Positions 19,106-27,141 of a stretch of DNA of 64,000 nucleotides are shown in pieces (position 1 is the stretch's first letter; each line of letters begins with the position of its first letter). The position numbers were made by a program, and so were the translations under genes. Origin of the DNA: Woeseiaceae bacterium. GTDB lineage: Bacteria > Pseudomonadota > Gammaproteobacteria > Steroidobacterales > Woeseiaceae. The stretch lies in NCBI GenBank assembly GCA_021773135.1, contig JAJFKP010000004.1, forward strand, positions 165,656 through 229,655, in the 5' to 3' direction. The notes beneath the pieces are model-generated. The model was not told where the DNA came from. It ran no database searches and saw only the letters and a list, made by a program, of their open reading frames with translations.

Positions 19106-19155
19106 GGGCAAATCTCCCCGGATCACGTGAGGATCCAAAATCGTGGTCGTTAACT

Positions 19156-19187
19156 GACCATGCGATAGATCTGTAATTTTTGCGCCA
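19156..19187 (-). promoter_or_regulatory. Regulon promoter motif, copy 3 (subtilase gene)
   Basis: Minus strand: TGGCGCA (19187-19181), 15 nt, TCGCATGGTC (19165-19156). One internal base differs from copies 1 and 2 in the downstream box (G for T after ATG). Confidence 0.75.
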
Positions 19188-19191
19188 AATG

Positions 19192-19250
19192 ACGGCCTGG
19201 CGGCCGTAATTAGCGGATTTCTGTTATTGTTTACAGGCTAGAACAATAAC
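19192..19250. promoter_or_regulatory. Two inverted repeats between the subtilase and barrel-protein promoters
   Basis: ACGGCC-TGGC-GGCCGT (19192-19207) and a perfect 9-bp inverted repeat GTTATTGTT-N10-AACAATAAC (19223-19231 / 19242-19250). They stand between the divergent promoter-motif copies 3 and 4, where a repressor or activator could control both. No T-run typical of a terminator follows the first; the second has AAAAA after it, so on the minus strand it could also end transcription. Confidence 0.45.
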
Positions 19251-19329
19251 AAAAAGACGGGTTTCAAGCGCCAGTTCGTTGCGGGGACCGTGCATCTCGC
19301 CGAACCGGGCGGCGGCTTTTGAAGAAATC

Positions 19330-19361
19330 TGACGCATTCAGGGACGGTTCCTCGCATGTGC
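19330..19361 (+). promoter_or_regulatory. Regulon promoter motif, copy 4 (barrel-like protein gene)
   Basis: TGACGCA (19330-19336), 15 nt, TCGCATGTGC (19352-19361), 64 bases before the ATG at 19425. The upstream box differs from the consensus at one position. Confidence 0.75.
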
Positions 19362-19424
19362 AACCAGCGCTGAACGAGTTTGGCGTCGAGATTCCTGAAA
19401 CCCGAATTGAGAAGGAGTAACCCA

Positions 19425-20768
19425 ATGAACATTCAGCAACGCATGGTCATCGCATCGGCGGCACTTGGTATGTTTCTTTACAGCACACTGGCGTTCGCCG
19501 TGTATGGTCAGCAGGTCGTCATCCAGAGTGGTGACGCATCTGCCCTGCAGGGTGCCACGCTATCCTTCACGACCGCCGCTGGCGAGGCAGTGCCAGTCAC
19601 GATCGAGGAAGAAGCGGATGGGCGCATCACAGCCACGATCCAGTTCTCTGGCGATCGCCGTGGCGGGCAGAGTGAGCGTGGCACGCTCGTCGTGCTCGAC
19701 AACGGCGAATCAACGTCGTTTGCGCTACCGCCGGCACGTGTTGACGAATATTTGTTGGTGGGCCTCGAGACCGGCAACGTCTCGATGCTCACGTTGTCCC
19801 CCGGTATGGCCGCTGCGCCTGCAACGCCGGGCTGGACGCTCGGTATCGGTGGTTTTGCCTCTGATTTGACCACGCCCGAGATCGGTACATCCGGAGTCAT
19901 TTCGGAGGGCGGGTCTGAATCCTTTATCCTGCGTGGAGTCGATTCAGTTGATCTGACTGGCGTCAATGTCTCTTTGTCCCGCAATCTTGGTGGGCAACGC
20001 AACGCAAAATGGTTTGGCGCATTTCAAAGCGGCACTGGCGATGACCAGACCACCGCCGATGTACCGACAATGACGACCAACACAGCCCTGGTATTCACTG
20101 ACTTCATACAGGGCGTCACGGGCATCGGGGTTTTTCCGGTCGGCGTTCAATCGTCCCTGGATGTCGATGTAGACGTCACGCAGTTTCGCTTCGGTTATCA
20201 ATTCGATTTTCGTGAAACCGGACAGTCCCGATTGACGGCGAGGTTTTATGGACAATACGGGGAAATGGAAATTGAACAAAACAGCACGGACACGCTGATC
20301 GACCCGGCATTCGGCGGGCAGAATCCGTCAGCGACGCGCAACCAGGAGCTGGAACAGACTGAGATCGATGTATACGCCGGGCTCCGCTACACGCGCGACA
20401 TTAATGACGTTGCTGCCTGGTTTATTGAAGGCGGGCCAATTGTTCGTGTCCTCGATGCAGACTGGACGTCGACTGAGCGAGTGCAGTGCGCCATTTGTGG
20501 CGCGCCGCTGATTGACAACACGGTCGAGCGCAGTGCCAGCGAAAGTGGTACCAGCGTTGGCGGACAGGCGAGCTTAGGGCTCGACTTCAATCTTGGCGAG
20601 AACACGGTACTCGAGTTTGAAGCTTATTATCGCGGCGGCATGGATAACGCCGCGCCGATCAACCCGCAGTCAGGCGACGATCTTGCCGTTCTTAATCAGC
20701 CGACTTTTCTGTCGACTGACACGAGCGCCGAGTTTGGTGGCCGCGTAAGGGTACTGTTCAGCTTTTGA
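19425..20768 (+). CDS. Outer-membrane beta-barrel-like protein, unknown
   Basis: 447 aa from the ATG at 19425 with GAAGGAG just upstream. Signal peptide MNIQQRMVIASAALGMFLYSTLAFA. The N-terminal ~110 residues look like a small beta-sandwich. From ~150 on there are alternating amphipathic strands (VDVDVTQFRFGYQFDFRETG, RLTARFYGQYGEMEIEQN, IDVYAGLRYTRDIND), and the protein ends in aromatic FGGRVRVLFSF, the usual C-terminal signature of outer-membrane barrels. No named family. Convergent, almost abutting (1 bp), with the sigma gene. Confidence 0.75.
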   Translation: MNIQQRMVIASAALGMFLYSTLAFAVYGQQVVIQSGDASALQGATLSFTTAAGEAVPVTIEEEADGRITATIQFSGDRRGGQSERGTLVVLDNGESTSFALPPARVDEYLLVGLETGNVSMLTLSPGMAAAPATPGWTLGIGGFASDLTTPEIGTSGVISEGGSESFILRGVDSVDLTGVNVSLSRNLGGQRNAKWFGAFQSGTGDDQTTADVPTMTTNTALVFTDFIQGVTGIGVFPVGVQSSLDVDVDVTQFRFGYQFDFRETGQSRLTARFYGQYGEMEIEQNSTDTLIDPAFGGQNPSATRNQELEQTEIDVYAGLRYTRDINDVAAWFIEGGPIVRVLDADWTSTERVQCAICGAPLIDNTVERSASESGTSVGGQASLGLDFNLGENTVLEFEAYYRGGMDNAAPINPQSGDDLAVLNQPTFLSTDTSAEFGGRVRVLFSF

Positions 20769-20769
20769 T

Positions 20770-21333
20770 TCATCCAGCGTCGATACTGACCTTGAGCCAC
20801 GCCTGTGCGCTGGTCCACAACCTGTTTACGGAGCGGGGAGACACGTCCATTGCCTGGGCGGTCTCCCCAACCGTGAGTCCTGCAAAGTAACGAAGTTTAA
20901 CGACCTGGGCCATCGCGGCATCTTTCTCTTCGAGTTTGTCCAGTGCTTCATTCCACTCCAGCAGCTCGATGAGCTCGTCTTTATCCGCCACGTCGCCTTC
21001 CGCATACTCCGTACGCCTGAATTCCCCGCCATGTTTCATGCTGGCGTATTTCCGAGCCCGATCAATAAGGATGCGGCGCATCGCTTCAGCCGCGGCGCCA
21101 TAAAAGTGTGCACGATTTTCCCAATCGACCTGTTGTCCACCCACCAGCCGCAAATAGGCTTCATTGACCAGCGCCGTTGCCTGCAACGTGATGCCGGGCC
21201 GCTCCCGCGCCATCCTGGAGCGGGCGAGCTTCTTTAGCTCGTCATAGACCAGCGGCAGGATCTTGTTGTAAGCACCGGCGTCCTTGCCGGCGGCTGCCAG
21301 CAGTTGGGTCAGATTCTCTTGCTGATCGGTCAA
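20770..21333 (-). CDS. ECF sigma factor of the TIGR02999 / kinase-associated type
   Basis: 187 aa. The signatures ITLQATALVNEAYLRLVG, WENRAHFYGAAAEAMRRILIDRARK and VVKLRYFAGLTVGETAQAMDVSPRSVNRLWTSAQAWL identify the family called sigma-70 ECF TIGR02999. In region 2.2 the acidic D-x-x-(D/E)-x(V/L)Q(D/E) signature of ordinary ECF factors is replaced by QATALVNE, with Thr53 in the stretch. In the characterised member EcfP of Vibrio parahaemolyticus (ECF43) a Thr in this region is phosphorylated by the partner kinase PknT to permit RNA polymerase binding. No anti-sigma gene adjoins it. The kinase at 13.8 kb is the natural candidate activator. Confidence 0.93.
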   Translation of the reverse strand: MTDQQENLTQLLAAAGKDAGAYNKILPLVYDELKKLARSRMARERPGITLQATALVNEAYLRLVGGQQVDWENRAHFYGAAAEAMRRILIDRARKYASMKHGGEFRRTEYAEGDVADKDELIELLEWNEALDKLEEKDAAMAQVVKLRYFAGLTVGETAQAMDVSPRSVNRLWTSAQAWLKVSIDAG

Positions 21334-21363
21334 GGCAATCTTCTTGTTTTTATTGAAGTTTTC

Positions 21364-21392
21364 ATCCTAGCAGTAAACACCGGCACGGCCAA
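21364..21392 (-). promoter_or_regulatory. Probable sigma-70 promoter of the ECF sigma gene
   Basis: Minus strand: TTGGCC (21392-21387), 17-nt spacer, TAGGAT (21369-21364), with the start codon 30 bases later. The extended CTGCTAGGAT string is also found upstream of the kinase gene (13771-13780), although no good -35 box accompanies it there. Confidence 0.5.
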
Positions 21393-21402
21393 GCGAGGTT
21401 TC

Positions 21403-21434
21403 TGGCGCGTTTTTCCGATCGTTCTCGCATGTCC
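21403..21434 (+). promoter_or_regulatory. Regulon promoter motif, copy 5 (OmpA-domain gene)
   Basis: TGGCGCG (21403-21409), 15 nt, TCGCATGTCC (21425-21434), 62 bases before the OmpA-domain start codon. Confidence 0.8.
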
Positions 21435-21496
21435 TGTTGAACCCCCACTAAAGCGGCCACAACTAAACCGGCCAATGACCAGGACAGGAGAACGAC

Positions 21497-22489
21497 ATGA
21501 ACCATCGGCAGATATTCCAGGTAGCCACGCTTTTTGCTGCGCTGCTGAGCGCGCAGGCATTTGGCATTGAGCCGGACATGCCGGGGAGTAAAGATCATCC
21601 GGGCTTTCCGCGTGTCGAGGGCACCCGAATTGTTGGGTATTCCCTTGCTGAATATGACGTAGGCGGCTTCGTTTCCGAGATGGTCGACGGTGAACGAATC
21701 GTGCTGAATCCCGAAGGCAAACGGACACGGATAATGTACGTGGGACGGGATACGCAAAGCACATTACAGATCATCAGAAATTATCAGAAAGCGCTGGCGG
21801 AATTCGGTGATTACCGGGAGGTGTTCGCCTGTCAAACGCTCGAGTGTGGACAGTCCATTGCCGGCAGATTCGTTTGGGCGAAGGAAAACCGGATACCGAC
21901 AATCAGTCAATTCTGGAAACATCTGTACGGTGTCACGAGTTATTACAAAACACCGAAATATATTTACGGCACCGTCGTTAAGGACGATAAGCAGTATCAC
22001 ATATCCGTGTTTTCAGCATTTGCGATCCGTAGTCCTAACGGCATTCAGAACAAGCCCACCGTGCACATCGAAATCGTCGAAGAAGAAGACTTCGAGTCAG
22101 ACCTGGTATTTATAGATGCTACGGCAATGTCAGCGGAAATCGCAGAGCGCGGCAGTATCGCGCTCTACGGTATCCAGTTCGATTTCGATAGTGCCGCACT
22201 GCAGGCAAACTCTGACGACACGATCGCTGAAGTAGCCAAGGCGCTGAATGCAGACCCGGCGTTGAGCATCTACGTTGTCGGCCACACCGATGGCGAAGGC
22301 GCCCACGCCTACAACCAGGCGCTGTCAGAGAACCGGGCGAAGTCCGTTGTGGAAGAACTCGTTAATGGTCATGGCATCGTCGCCGAGCGCCTGGCCGCTG
22401 TTGGCGTAGGCCAGGTAGCACCGGTTGCAAGTAACGACACCGAAGAGGGTCGTGAGCTGAATCGCCGCGTCGCAATCGTCAAAAGATAG
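21497..22489 (+). CDS. OmpA-domain outer-membrane protein (DUF4892-like N-terminus)
   Basis: 330 aa. Signal peptide MNHRQIFQVATLFAALLSAQAFG. The N-terminal ~200-residue region resembles DUF4892 proteins (DMPGSKDHPGFPRVEGTRIVGYSLAEYD). The C-terminal OmpA peptidoglycan-binding domain starts at ~225 (LYGIQFDFDSAALQ) and has VVGHTDGEGAHAYNQALSENRAKSV and RELNRRVAI. It would tether the outer membrane to the cell wall. GGAGAACGAC lies just before the ATG. Driven by promoter-motif copy 5 and divergent from the ECF sigma gene. Confidence 0.9.
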   Translation: MNHRQIFQVATLFAALLSAQAFGIEPDMPGSKDHPGFPRVEGTRIVGYSLAEYDVGGFVSEMVDGERIVLNPEGKRTRIMYVGRDTQSTLQIIRNYQKALAEFGDYREVFACQTLECGQSIAGRFVWAKENRIPTISQFWKHLYGVTSYYKTPKYIYGTVVKDDKQYHISVFSAFAIRSPNGIQNKPTVHIEIVEEEDFESDLVFIDATAMSAEIAERGSIALYGIQFDFDSAALQANSDDTIAEVAKALNADPALSIYVVGHTDGEGAHAYNQALSENRAKSVVEELVNGHGIVAERLAAVGVGQVAPVASNDTEEGRELNRRVAIVKR

Positions 22490-22607
22490 ACATCAGCCGG
22501 CATGACCTGCAGGTGCAGCATCGCTGCCACTGTATCGGCAACGCACGGCCAACATTTTCATCCAGCGGTGCCGCGCGTCGACATTTACCCCACAAGACTC
22601 ATTCTGC

Positions 22608-22639
22608 TGGCGCAACCGGCACGGCATTCGCGCATGTAC
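22608..22639 (+). promoter_or_regulatory. Regulon promoter motif, copy 6 (coiled-coil protein gene)
   Basis: TGGCGCA (22608-22614), 15 nt, GCGCATGTAC (22630-22639), 49 bases before the ATG at 22689. Confidence 0.78.
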
Positions 22640-22688
22640 TAGTGAGCCCTATAAAACATTACTGAACAGGACCATCGGACAACTACCC

Positions 22689-24950
22689 ATGAATACACGA
22701 AACCAACATTCAAGCCTTCCTGGTGGTAACGCTCCGCTCCGATCATTTTTGACTCCGGGAAAAGCATTGATCTGGCTGGCTGTTGTGTTTCTTTCTTTCG
22801 CGACGACCAGTTACGGACAGGCGACAGAGGAGTTGGCGCAAGCAGAGCTGGTTGCAGCAGACCGCGAGGTGCAGGCTGCAGAGCAGGCCGTAAAGTCAGC
22901 TGAAAAAAATTTTAGCGCCGCACAGCAGGAAAGTTACGCACTTGCGCGAGCAGTTGCGAAGTGGCGCAAGCAGAAAAAGGAAGATAAGCGCGTGTCAGAC
23001 CTTGAAAGGGTCACTAACGCACACGGGGCAGGGAAAGAAAAGGAGCGAATTGCGCAGGGTGAACTGCAGACAGCACAGGATCGTTTGGCAGAAGCCGTGC
23101 GTCGACGTGACGAATTGCGTAACAGCACGAACGCAGACTTTGCGAATCGTCTGCCACCGCATCTTGACGTCGTGAAAGTGTATTCGGGCAACAACGTCGT
23201 TTACCACGGTCGCTGGATCCCAAAGCGCCAGGACCTGGCAGAGAGAATTGCCGTACTGCAGGCAATCGAAAGTAAACTGCCTGAGCATCAGGGTGCCCTG
23301 CAGCGGGACCTGGATGCAGCGATCGCCCGCACAGTGACCGCGATCCAGGCAACGGACGCGGCGATGGACAATTACGTTGCCGCCGTCGTGACCGAAGGCG
23401 AGCGGCGACGGTCTATAGAGCTGACCGACCTGTCGCAGACACTGATCCGTGACACGGTGACCTCCGGGTACGTTGGGCTCGCCATTTCGGGCGTATCGGA
23501 AATCGTCAAGGCGCACAGACCCGGCGGTTCGATCGACGCCAACAGGGAATACTGGAACATCAACAGGCTGCCCGGACTCGACAGCGCTCAGGGGATGTCT
23601 GTCGATACGGCTGAAAGTTTGCGTCAACTTGGCGCCGAACGAGCGTACATACAGACGCTCGAGAAGAAACGCGCTCAAAAACCTGGCGACGCCATCGATA
23701 CGGAAGCGCTCAGGAAAAAGATTCAGGCTGCAGCGGACCAGGCTGGCAACGATGCAGTGCGGGATGCTTTGATGCCTTATGCACAGGTGCTCATCAATGA
23801 TTCAGCCAAACAGGTGGGAAATATTGCAGCAAAAGCGGGTATCAAAAAATTCGGCAATAGCGAAAACGCTGCGGTCAGGCGAGTCCTTAAAGATCTCAGC
23901 GGCGGCGACTTCCAGTCACGAGCCACCGGCTTCAGTTCGGCGATGAAGAAAGTGCACAGCAACTTCCTGGGTGGCCTGCTGCTTGATGAAGCGCTGAGCG
24001 GCATCAAGGACGAGCTTCTGAAAGCAGAAACCAAGAAACGTATCTACGCTTACCACCAGTATGTCGGCAAGTGGGTCGAACAGGCCTGGCTGGAATACGA
24101 GGTGATCCAGATTTCGCGTGCCTACTGGGTGTCGCGACTGTCGACAATCGTTGCGCAGGACAAAATGAATAACCTCGTGCGCATAAGCGAAGGACAAATC
24201 GAGCGGGACAGAATCATGCAACCGCTGGTCAATCAAATCCTGGCCAGTAAGGGAACGTATCGCCTGGAGCTGGATTTTTCCAAACCCGTGACAGTGGACA
24301 GTGTTTTCATCGATGACGCCGCGATCACCGGCGAGGTAAACGGCGCAAAGTGGATTGGCATGTTCCGCCTGGAAGGCCTGCGGGAACGCGCGCAGCTGAG
24401 GGTCTCGGCACACGACGACCTGTCCGGTCATAAACTGGACAACCCGCACACAGCAGCATACTGGTCACCTGAACAGCAAAAGATCATCGGCTATCACGAA
24501 GTCACCGATCACTATCACTATTTACGTGTACTCGCGCCAGGCGGATCGGAAGAAGATGCAGGTGCGAGCCGGCAGCATGGTGCAACGCCCAGCGGCATTA
24601 CGGTTGCGGTTGCGGATGTTTTCGGTGCCAATGGGCTGCAGACCGTGCCAGCTCCAGGCGTTGCGATTTTCGTGCTGGATGAAAACGGCAACACGATTGC
24701 AAAGACGACGACTGAAAATACCATCAACAGCAAATTCATCGAGTTGACGCCGGGCCGCTACACGCTGCGACTGGACATCGGCAAGTACAAATCAGCCTTG
24801 CCAGCCGCGTGCACGAATGGCTACGTTCGGCAGATTGAAGTCGTGCCGGGCAGGCAGTTGAGGTTCACCGCGCCTGTTTATAGCACCCTGCAATCCAGGA
24901 ATGGCACCTCGGTGGCCCCTGTAGGCAGTGACTGCATTAAAGGTCCCTAG
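22689..24950 (+). CDS. Large secreted coiled-coil protein, unknown
   Basis: 753 aa. The N-terminus carries a hydrophobic export segment (residues ~28-45, ALIWLAVVFLSFATTSYGQ), then long Ala/Glu/Lys-rich coiled coils (~50-160 and ~200-260) and a helical middle region. The C-terminal part is beta-rich, with SGITVAVADVFGANGLQTVPAPGVAIFVLDENGN and SKFIELTPGRYTLRLDIGKYKS, which resembles a carboxypeptidase-regulatory-like or prealbumin-like domain. No catalytic signature is seen. Preceded by promoter-motif copy 6, so probably part of the envelope regulon; it may be a structural surface protein. Confidence 0.75.
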   Translation: MNTRNQHSSLPGGNAPLRSFLTPGKALIWLAVVFLSFATTSYGQATEELAQAELVAADREVQAAEQAVKSAEKNFSAAQQESYALARAVAKWRKQKKEDKRVSDLERVTNAHGAGKEKERIAQGELQTAQDRLAEAVRRRDELRNSTNADFANRLPPHLDVVKVYSGNNVVYHGRWIPKRQDLAERIAVLQAIESKLPEHQGALQRDLDAAIARTVTAIQATDAAMDNYVAAVVTEGERRRSIELTDLSQTLIRDTVTSGYVGLAISGVSEIVKAHRPGGSIDANREYWNINRLPGLDSAQGMSVDTAESLRQLGAERAYIQTLEKKRAQKPGDAIDTEALRKKIQAAADQAGNDAVRDALMPYAQVLINDSAKQVGNIAAKAGIKKFGNSENAAVRRVLKDLSGGDFQSRATGFSSAMKKVHSNFLGGLLLDEALSGIKDELLKAETKKRIYAYHQYVGKWVEQAWLEYEVIQISRAYWVSRLSTIVAQDKMNNLVRISEGQIERDRIMQPLVNQILASKGTYRLELDFSKPVTVDSVFIDDAAITGEVNGAKWIGMFRLEGLRERAQLRVSAHDDLSGHKLDNPHTAAYWSPEQQKIIGYHEVTDHYHYLRVLAPGGSEEDAGASRQHGATPSGITVAVADVFGANGLQTVPAPGVAIFVLDENGNTIAKTTTENTINSKFIELTPGRYTLRLDIGKYKSALPAACTNGYVRQIEVVPGRQLRFTAPVYSTLQSRNGTSVAPVGSDCIKGP

Positions 24951-24995
24951 AGTGAGGCCGCGGTTTAAACGAAATCCGCCTTTGGTGTAAACAGA

Positions 24996-25022
24996 CAGTC
25001 ACTGCCAGGTGCGCAGTGACTG
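24996..25022. terminator. Hairpin between convergent genes
   Basis: A perfect 10-bp inverted repeat, CAGTCACTGC-N7-GCAGTGACTG, lies between the convergent genes at 22689 and 25086. There is no T-run, so it could be a weak bidirectional terminator or a transcript-end stabiliser. Confidence 0.4.
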
Positions 25023-25085
25023 CAAAGACTCGCTGTTCGCGACCCGCTTCGCTCCACTTGCTTCCGTGATCTTCAACGCCAACGC

Positions 25086-26390
25086 TCAGCCGCGATCTCC
25101 ACCGTCCCCACTACACTCAATCGCCAGCAGCATTTCATTCAGGTCATGAAAAGAAAGCGCATCCCTTTTCGTTAACTCGTTAATGCGATGCGCACGCGAG
25201 TAAACCGTATTGGGGTGAATCGACAACGCCTTTGCCGTCTGCAGAACATTCATATTATTATCAGCGTAAGATCGCAATGTCGCAGACAGCGCACCACGTG
25301 CTTTGCGATCCGCGTGCATGAAGTCATCAACCCAGGCAGGCATTGCCGATTGCAAATTATCGCGCGCCACGCGCACCAGCATCTGCTGAAAAGAAATCTG
25401 CGCATAGCGCATGACCCTGTTCGCAACGTCCGCAAAGTCCAAAGCAAAGGTCGCTTCCCGCAGTGCACGCGGTATGTGCGACGTTGATGGCGAATCATTG
25501 CTCATGCCAATCAATGCTGCAGGCCCGATTGTTCGCAACGGTCGGTAAATACGTTCCGCAAGCAGCGACTGCGGTGCGGTCCAGCCCGATTGACGGCGCG
25601 TACCGGAAACGACGGCAACCACGAGATTATCCCTGACGCTGATGAGTGTGCGCACCGGTGACGCTTTCAGCGCATCCTGGACAGCATCCGCCATGCGCTG
25701 GGCGCGCGCTGGATTCTCCATTTCCCGCGGCTCGACCGAGCGTGCTACGACCACACAAAACGACTGCCGCTGTTCGAGGTAGCCGGCGCGGCGTAACAGC
25801 TGAGCAATGCGATTATCCGATTCGTCATAGCCACTGAGCAGCAGGTTCAGGAGTTCGGTACGCCGATCGCCCTCGGCTTCTGCCAGCACGCGCGTCTGCT
25901 TGACGTATTCCGAGGTGCACAGCGTGCCGATCGCGCCGTTGTACTCAATCGTGAACTCTGTAACGGCAGCCACAACGCGGGTGATATGCGTCGAAACCGG
26001 CGCTGCCCCGATGGCATCGTCCCGGATTCGCCGCAGCAGCACCTTGTGGATGCAGCGATGGGCGTTCAGCAGGGCATCCAGCGGAAACTTCTGCGCCGCG
26101 CGGCGGTGGGCATGCTCCCGGATAAAGCCGAATTCCTCGCGGCTGGGGCCACCCAAGAGGCGGCAGATCTCGTCGATATGCTGCTGCAGGTAGGTTTTAA
26201 GCTCCGGCAGCACGTCCGGATTCCCTGAGCTGGTGTAGGGCGCCACATCCGCCAGGACCAGGTCATATATCTCGTCAAGAATCCGGGCACGGTCCGCCCG
26301 CAGGTTGTCCGCCACCCCGGGAATGATGCCCAGCGATGTCAGGGACAGCAGCGTCGCCCGCAGGGGGCTGGAATAGGACGTATCAACCAT
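25086..26390 (-). CDS. PucR/CdaR-family transcriptional regulator
   Basis: 434 aa. An N-terminal helical sensor region (~30-170) is followed by a degenerate GGDEF-like middle domain (~180-330). The C-terminal PucR HTH is LRSYADNNMNVLQTAKALSIHPNTVYSRAHRINELTKRD, with the typical N-x-x-x-T-A-x-x-L-x-x-H-x-N-T-x-x-x-R signature. Its ATG is immediately preceded by the 8-bp palindrome at 26391-26413, which suggests autoregulation and control of the divergent YCII gene. Ligand unknown. Confidence 0.9.
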   Translation of the reverse strand: MVDTSYSSPLRATLLSLTSLGIIPGVADNLRADRARILDEIYDLVLADVAPYTSSGNPDVLPELKTYLQQHIDEICRLLGGPSREEFGFIREHAHRRAAQKFPLDALLNAHRCIHKVLLRRIRDDAIGAAPVSTHITRVVAAVTEFTIEYNGAIGTLCTSEYVKQTRVLAEAEGDRRTELLNLLLSGYDESDNRIAQLLRRAGYLEQRQSFCVVVARSVEPREMENPARAQRMADAVQDALKASPVRTLISVRDNLVVAVVSGTRRQSGWTAPQSLLAERIYRPLRTIGPAALIGMSNDSPSTSHIPRALREATFALDFADVANRVMRYAQISFQQMLVRVARDNLQSAMPAWVDDFMHADRKARGALSATLRSYADNNMNVLQTAKALSIHPNTVYSRAHRINELTKRDALSFHDLNEMLLAIECSGDGGDRG

Positions 26391-26462
26391 GAATTGTGCA
26401 CTTTACACAATTCTTGATCCTGACGTTGCTCATTATGACCGATGTAACACCCTAAAATTGTG
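26391..26462. promoter_or_regulatory. Putative PucR operator: palindrome plus half-site
   Basis: GAATTGTG-N7-CACAATTC (26391-26398 / 26406-26413) is a perfect inverted repeat touching the regulator's start codon. A further ATTGTG half-site lies at 26457-26462, towards the divergent YCII gene. Confidence 0.6.
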
Positions 26463-26512
26463 TATACCCTCTACATTCGAATCAACAAGAACGACAATGA
26501 GAGGACAATAAA

Positions 26513-26827
26513 ATGGCGAAATTCCTGTTTGTTTACCACGGTGGCGACCATCCCGAGACCGAAGCAGAAGTGGCCGAAGTGCTCGACGCCTGGGGCGCCT
26601 GGTTCGGTTCAATGGGGGCAGCGGTCGTCGACGGCGGCAATCCTGCCGGCGAGTCCAGCACCGTTCATCCCGACGGCTCGGTCACCGACGATGGCGGCGC
26701 TAATCCCGTCAGCGGCTATAGCCTGGTCGAAGCCTCTGACAAGGCGGACGCGATCGAGAAGGCAAAAGGCTGTCCGATCCTCGCCGCAGGTGGCTCTATC
26801 GAGGTTGCAGAGGCGCTGGATATGTAG
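26513..26827 (+). CDS. YCII-related domain protein
   Basis: 104 aa: MAKFLFVYHGGDHP, AWGAWFGSMGAAVVDGGNP, and the C-terminal KGCPILAAGGSIEVAEALDM, the pattern of YCII-like (DGPF) dimeric alpha/beta-barrel proteins with the conserved HGG and CPIL elements. These are small cytoplasmic enzymes or ligand binders of mostly unknown substrate. GAGAGGACAAT gives a good ribosome-binding site. Divergent from the PucR-type regulator, so probably its target. Confidence 0.85.
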   Translation: MAKFLFVYHGGDHPETEAEVAEVLDAWGAWFGSMGAAVVDGGNPAGESSTVHPDGSVTDDGGANPVSGYSLVEASDKADAIEKAKGCPILAAGGSIEVAEALDM

Positions 26828-27141
26828 TTTTCGCTCAAATGAGCCGGAGAAAGGCCCCAAAAAGGCCTTTTTCCGGCCATCCTGGCCAAAACACACCCAT
26901 AATCGACCCCCGTTTCGGCCGTTCTGCCCAAAAACCGGCCCAAAGACGCTCTTTTTCCGGCCATTCGCCCTGGAAACAGGCTCACAACCCGCCCTTTTCC
27001 TACTATCCCGCCCAAACTCGACGTTCTGGCCCTAACGTCCTGTTAAATAGGCATTTTCCGGTTATCGTGAACGAGATCACCTACTCGGGTCTAACTATTA
27101 TGTAGGATATAAAACATCGATTTGGATGAGGTAATAAGCCT
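26828..27141. other. Non-coding stretch with terminator and repeated TTTTCCGG strings
   Basis: No credible gene. After the terminator at 26843-26877 the plus strand is strikingly C-rich and G-poor to about 27050. It carries recurring strings: TTTTTCCGGCCAT at 26868 and 26952 and ATTTTCCGGTTAT near 27053. A TATTAT box near 27100 could serve the next gene. Confidence 0.5.
26843..26877 (+). terminator. Long-stem terminator of the YCII gene
   Basis: GCCGGAGAAAGGCC pairs with GGCCTTTTTCCGGC over 14 bp with one mismatch; the inner AAAGGCC/GGCCTTT stem followed by TTTTT is a standard terminator. It starts 16 bases after the stop codon. Confidence 0.75.
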
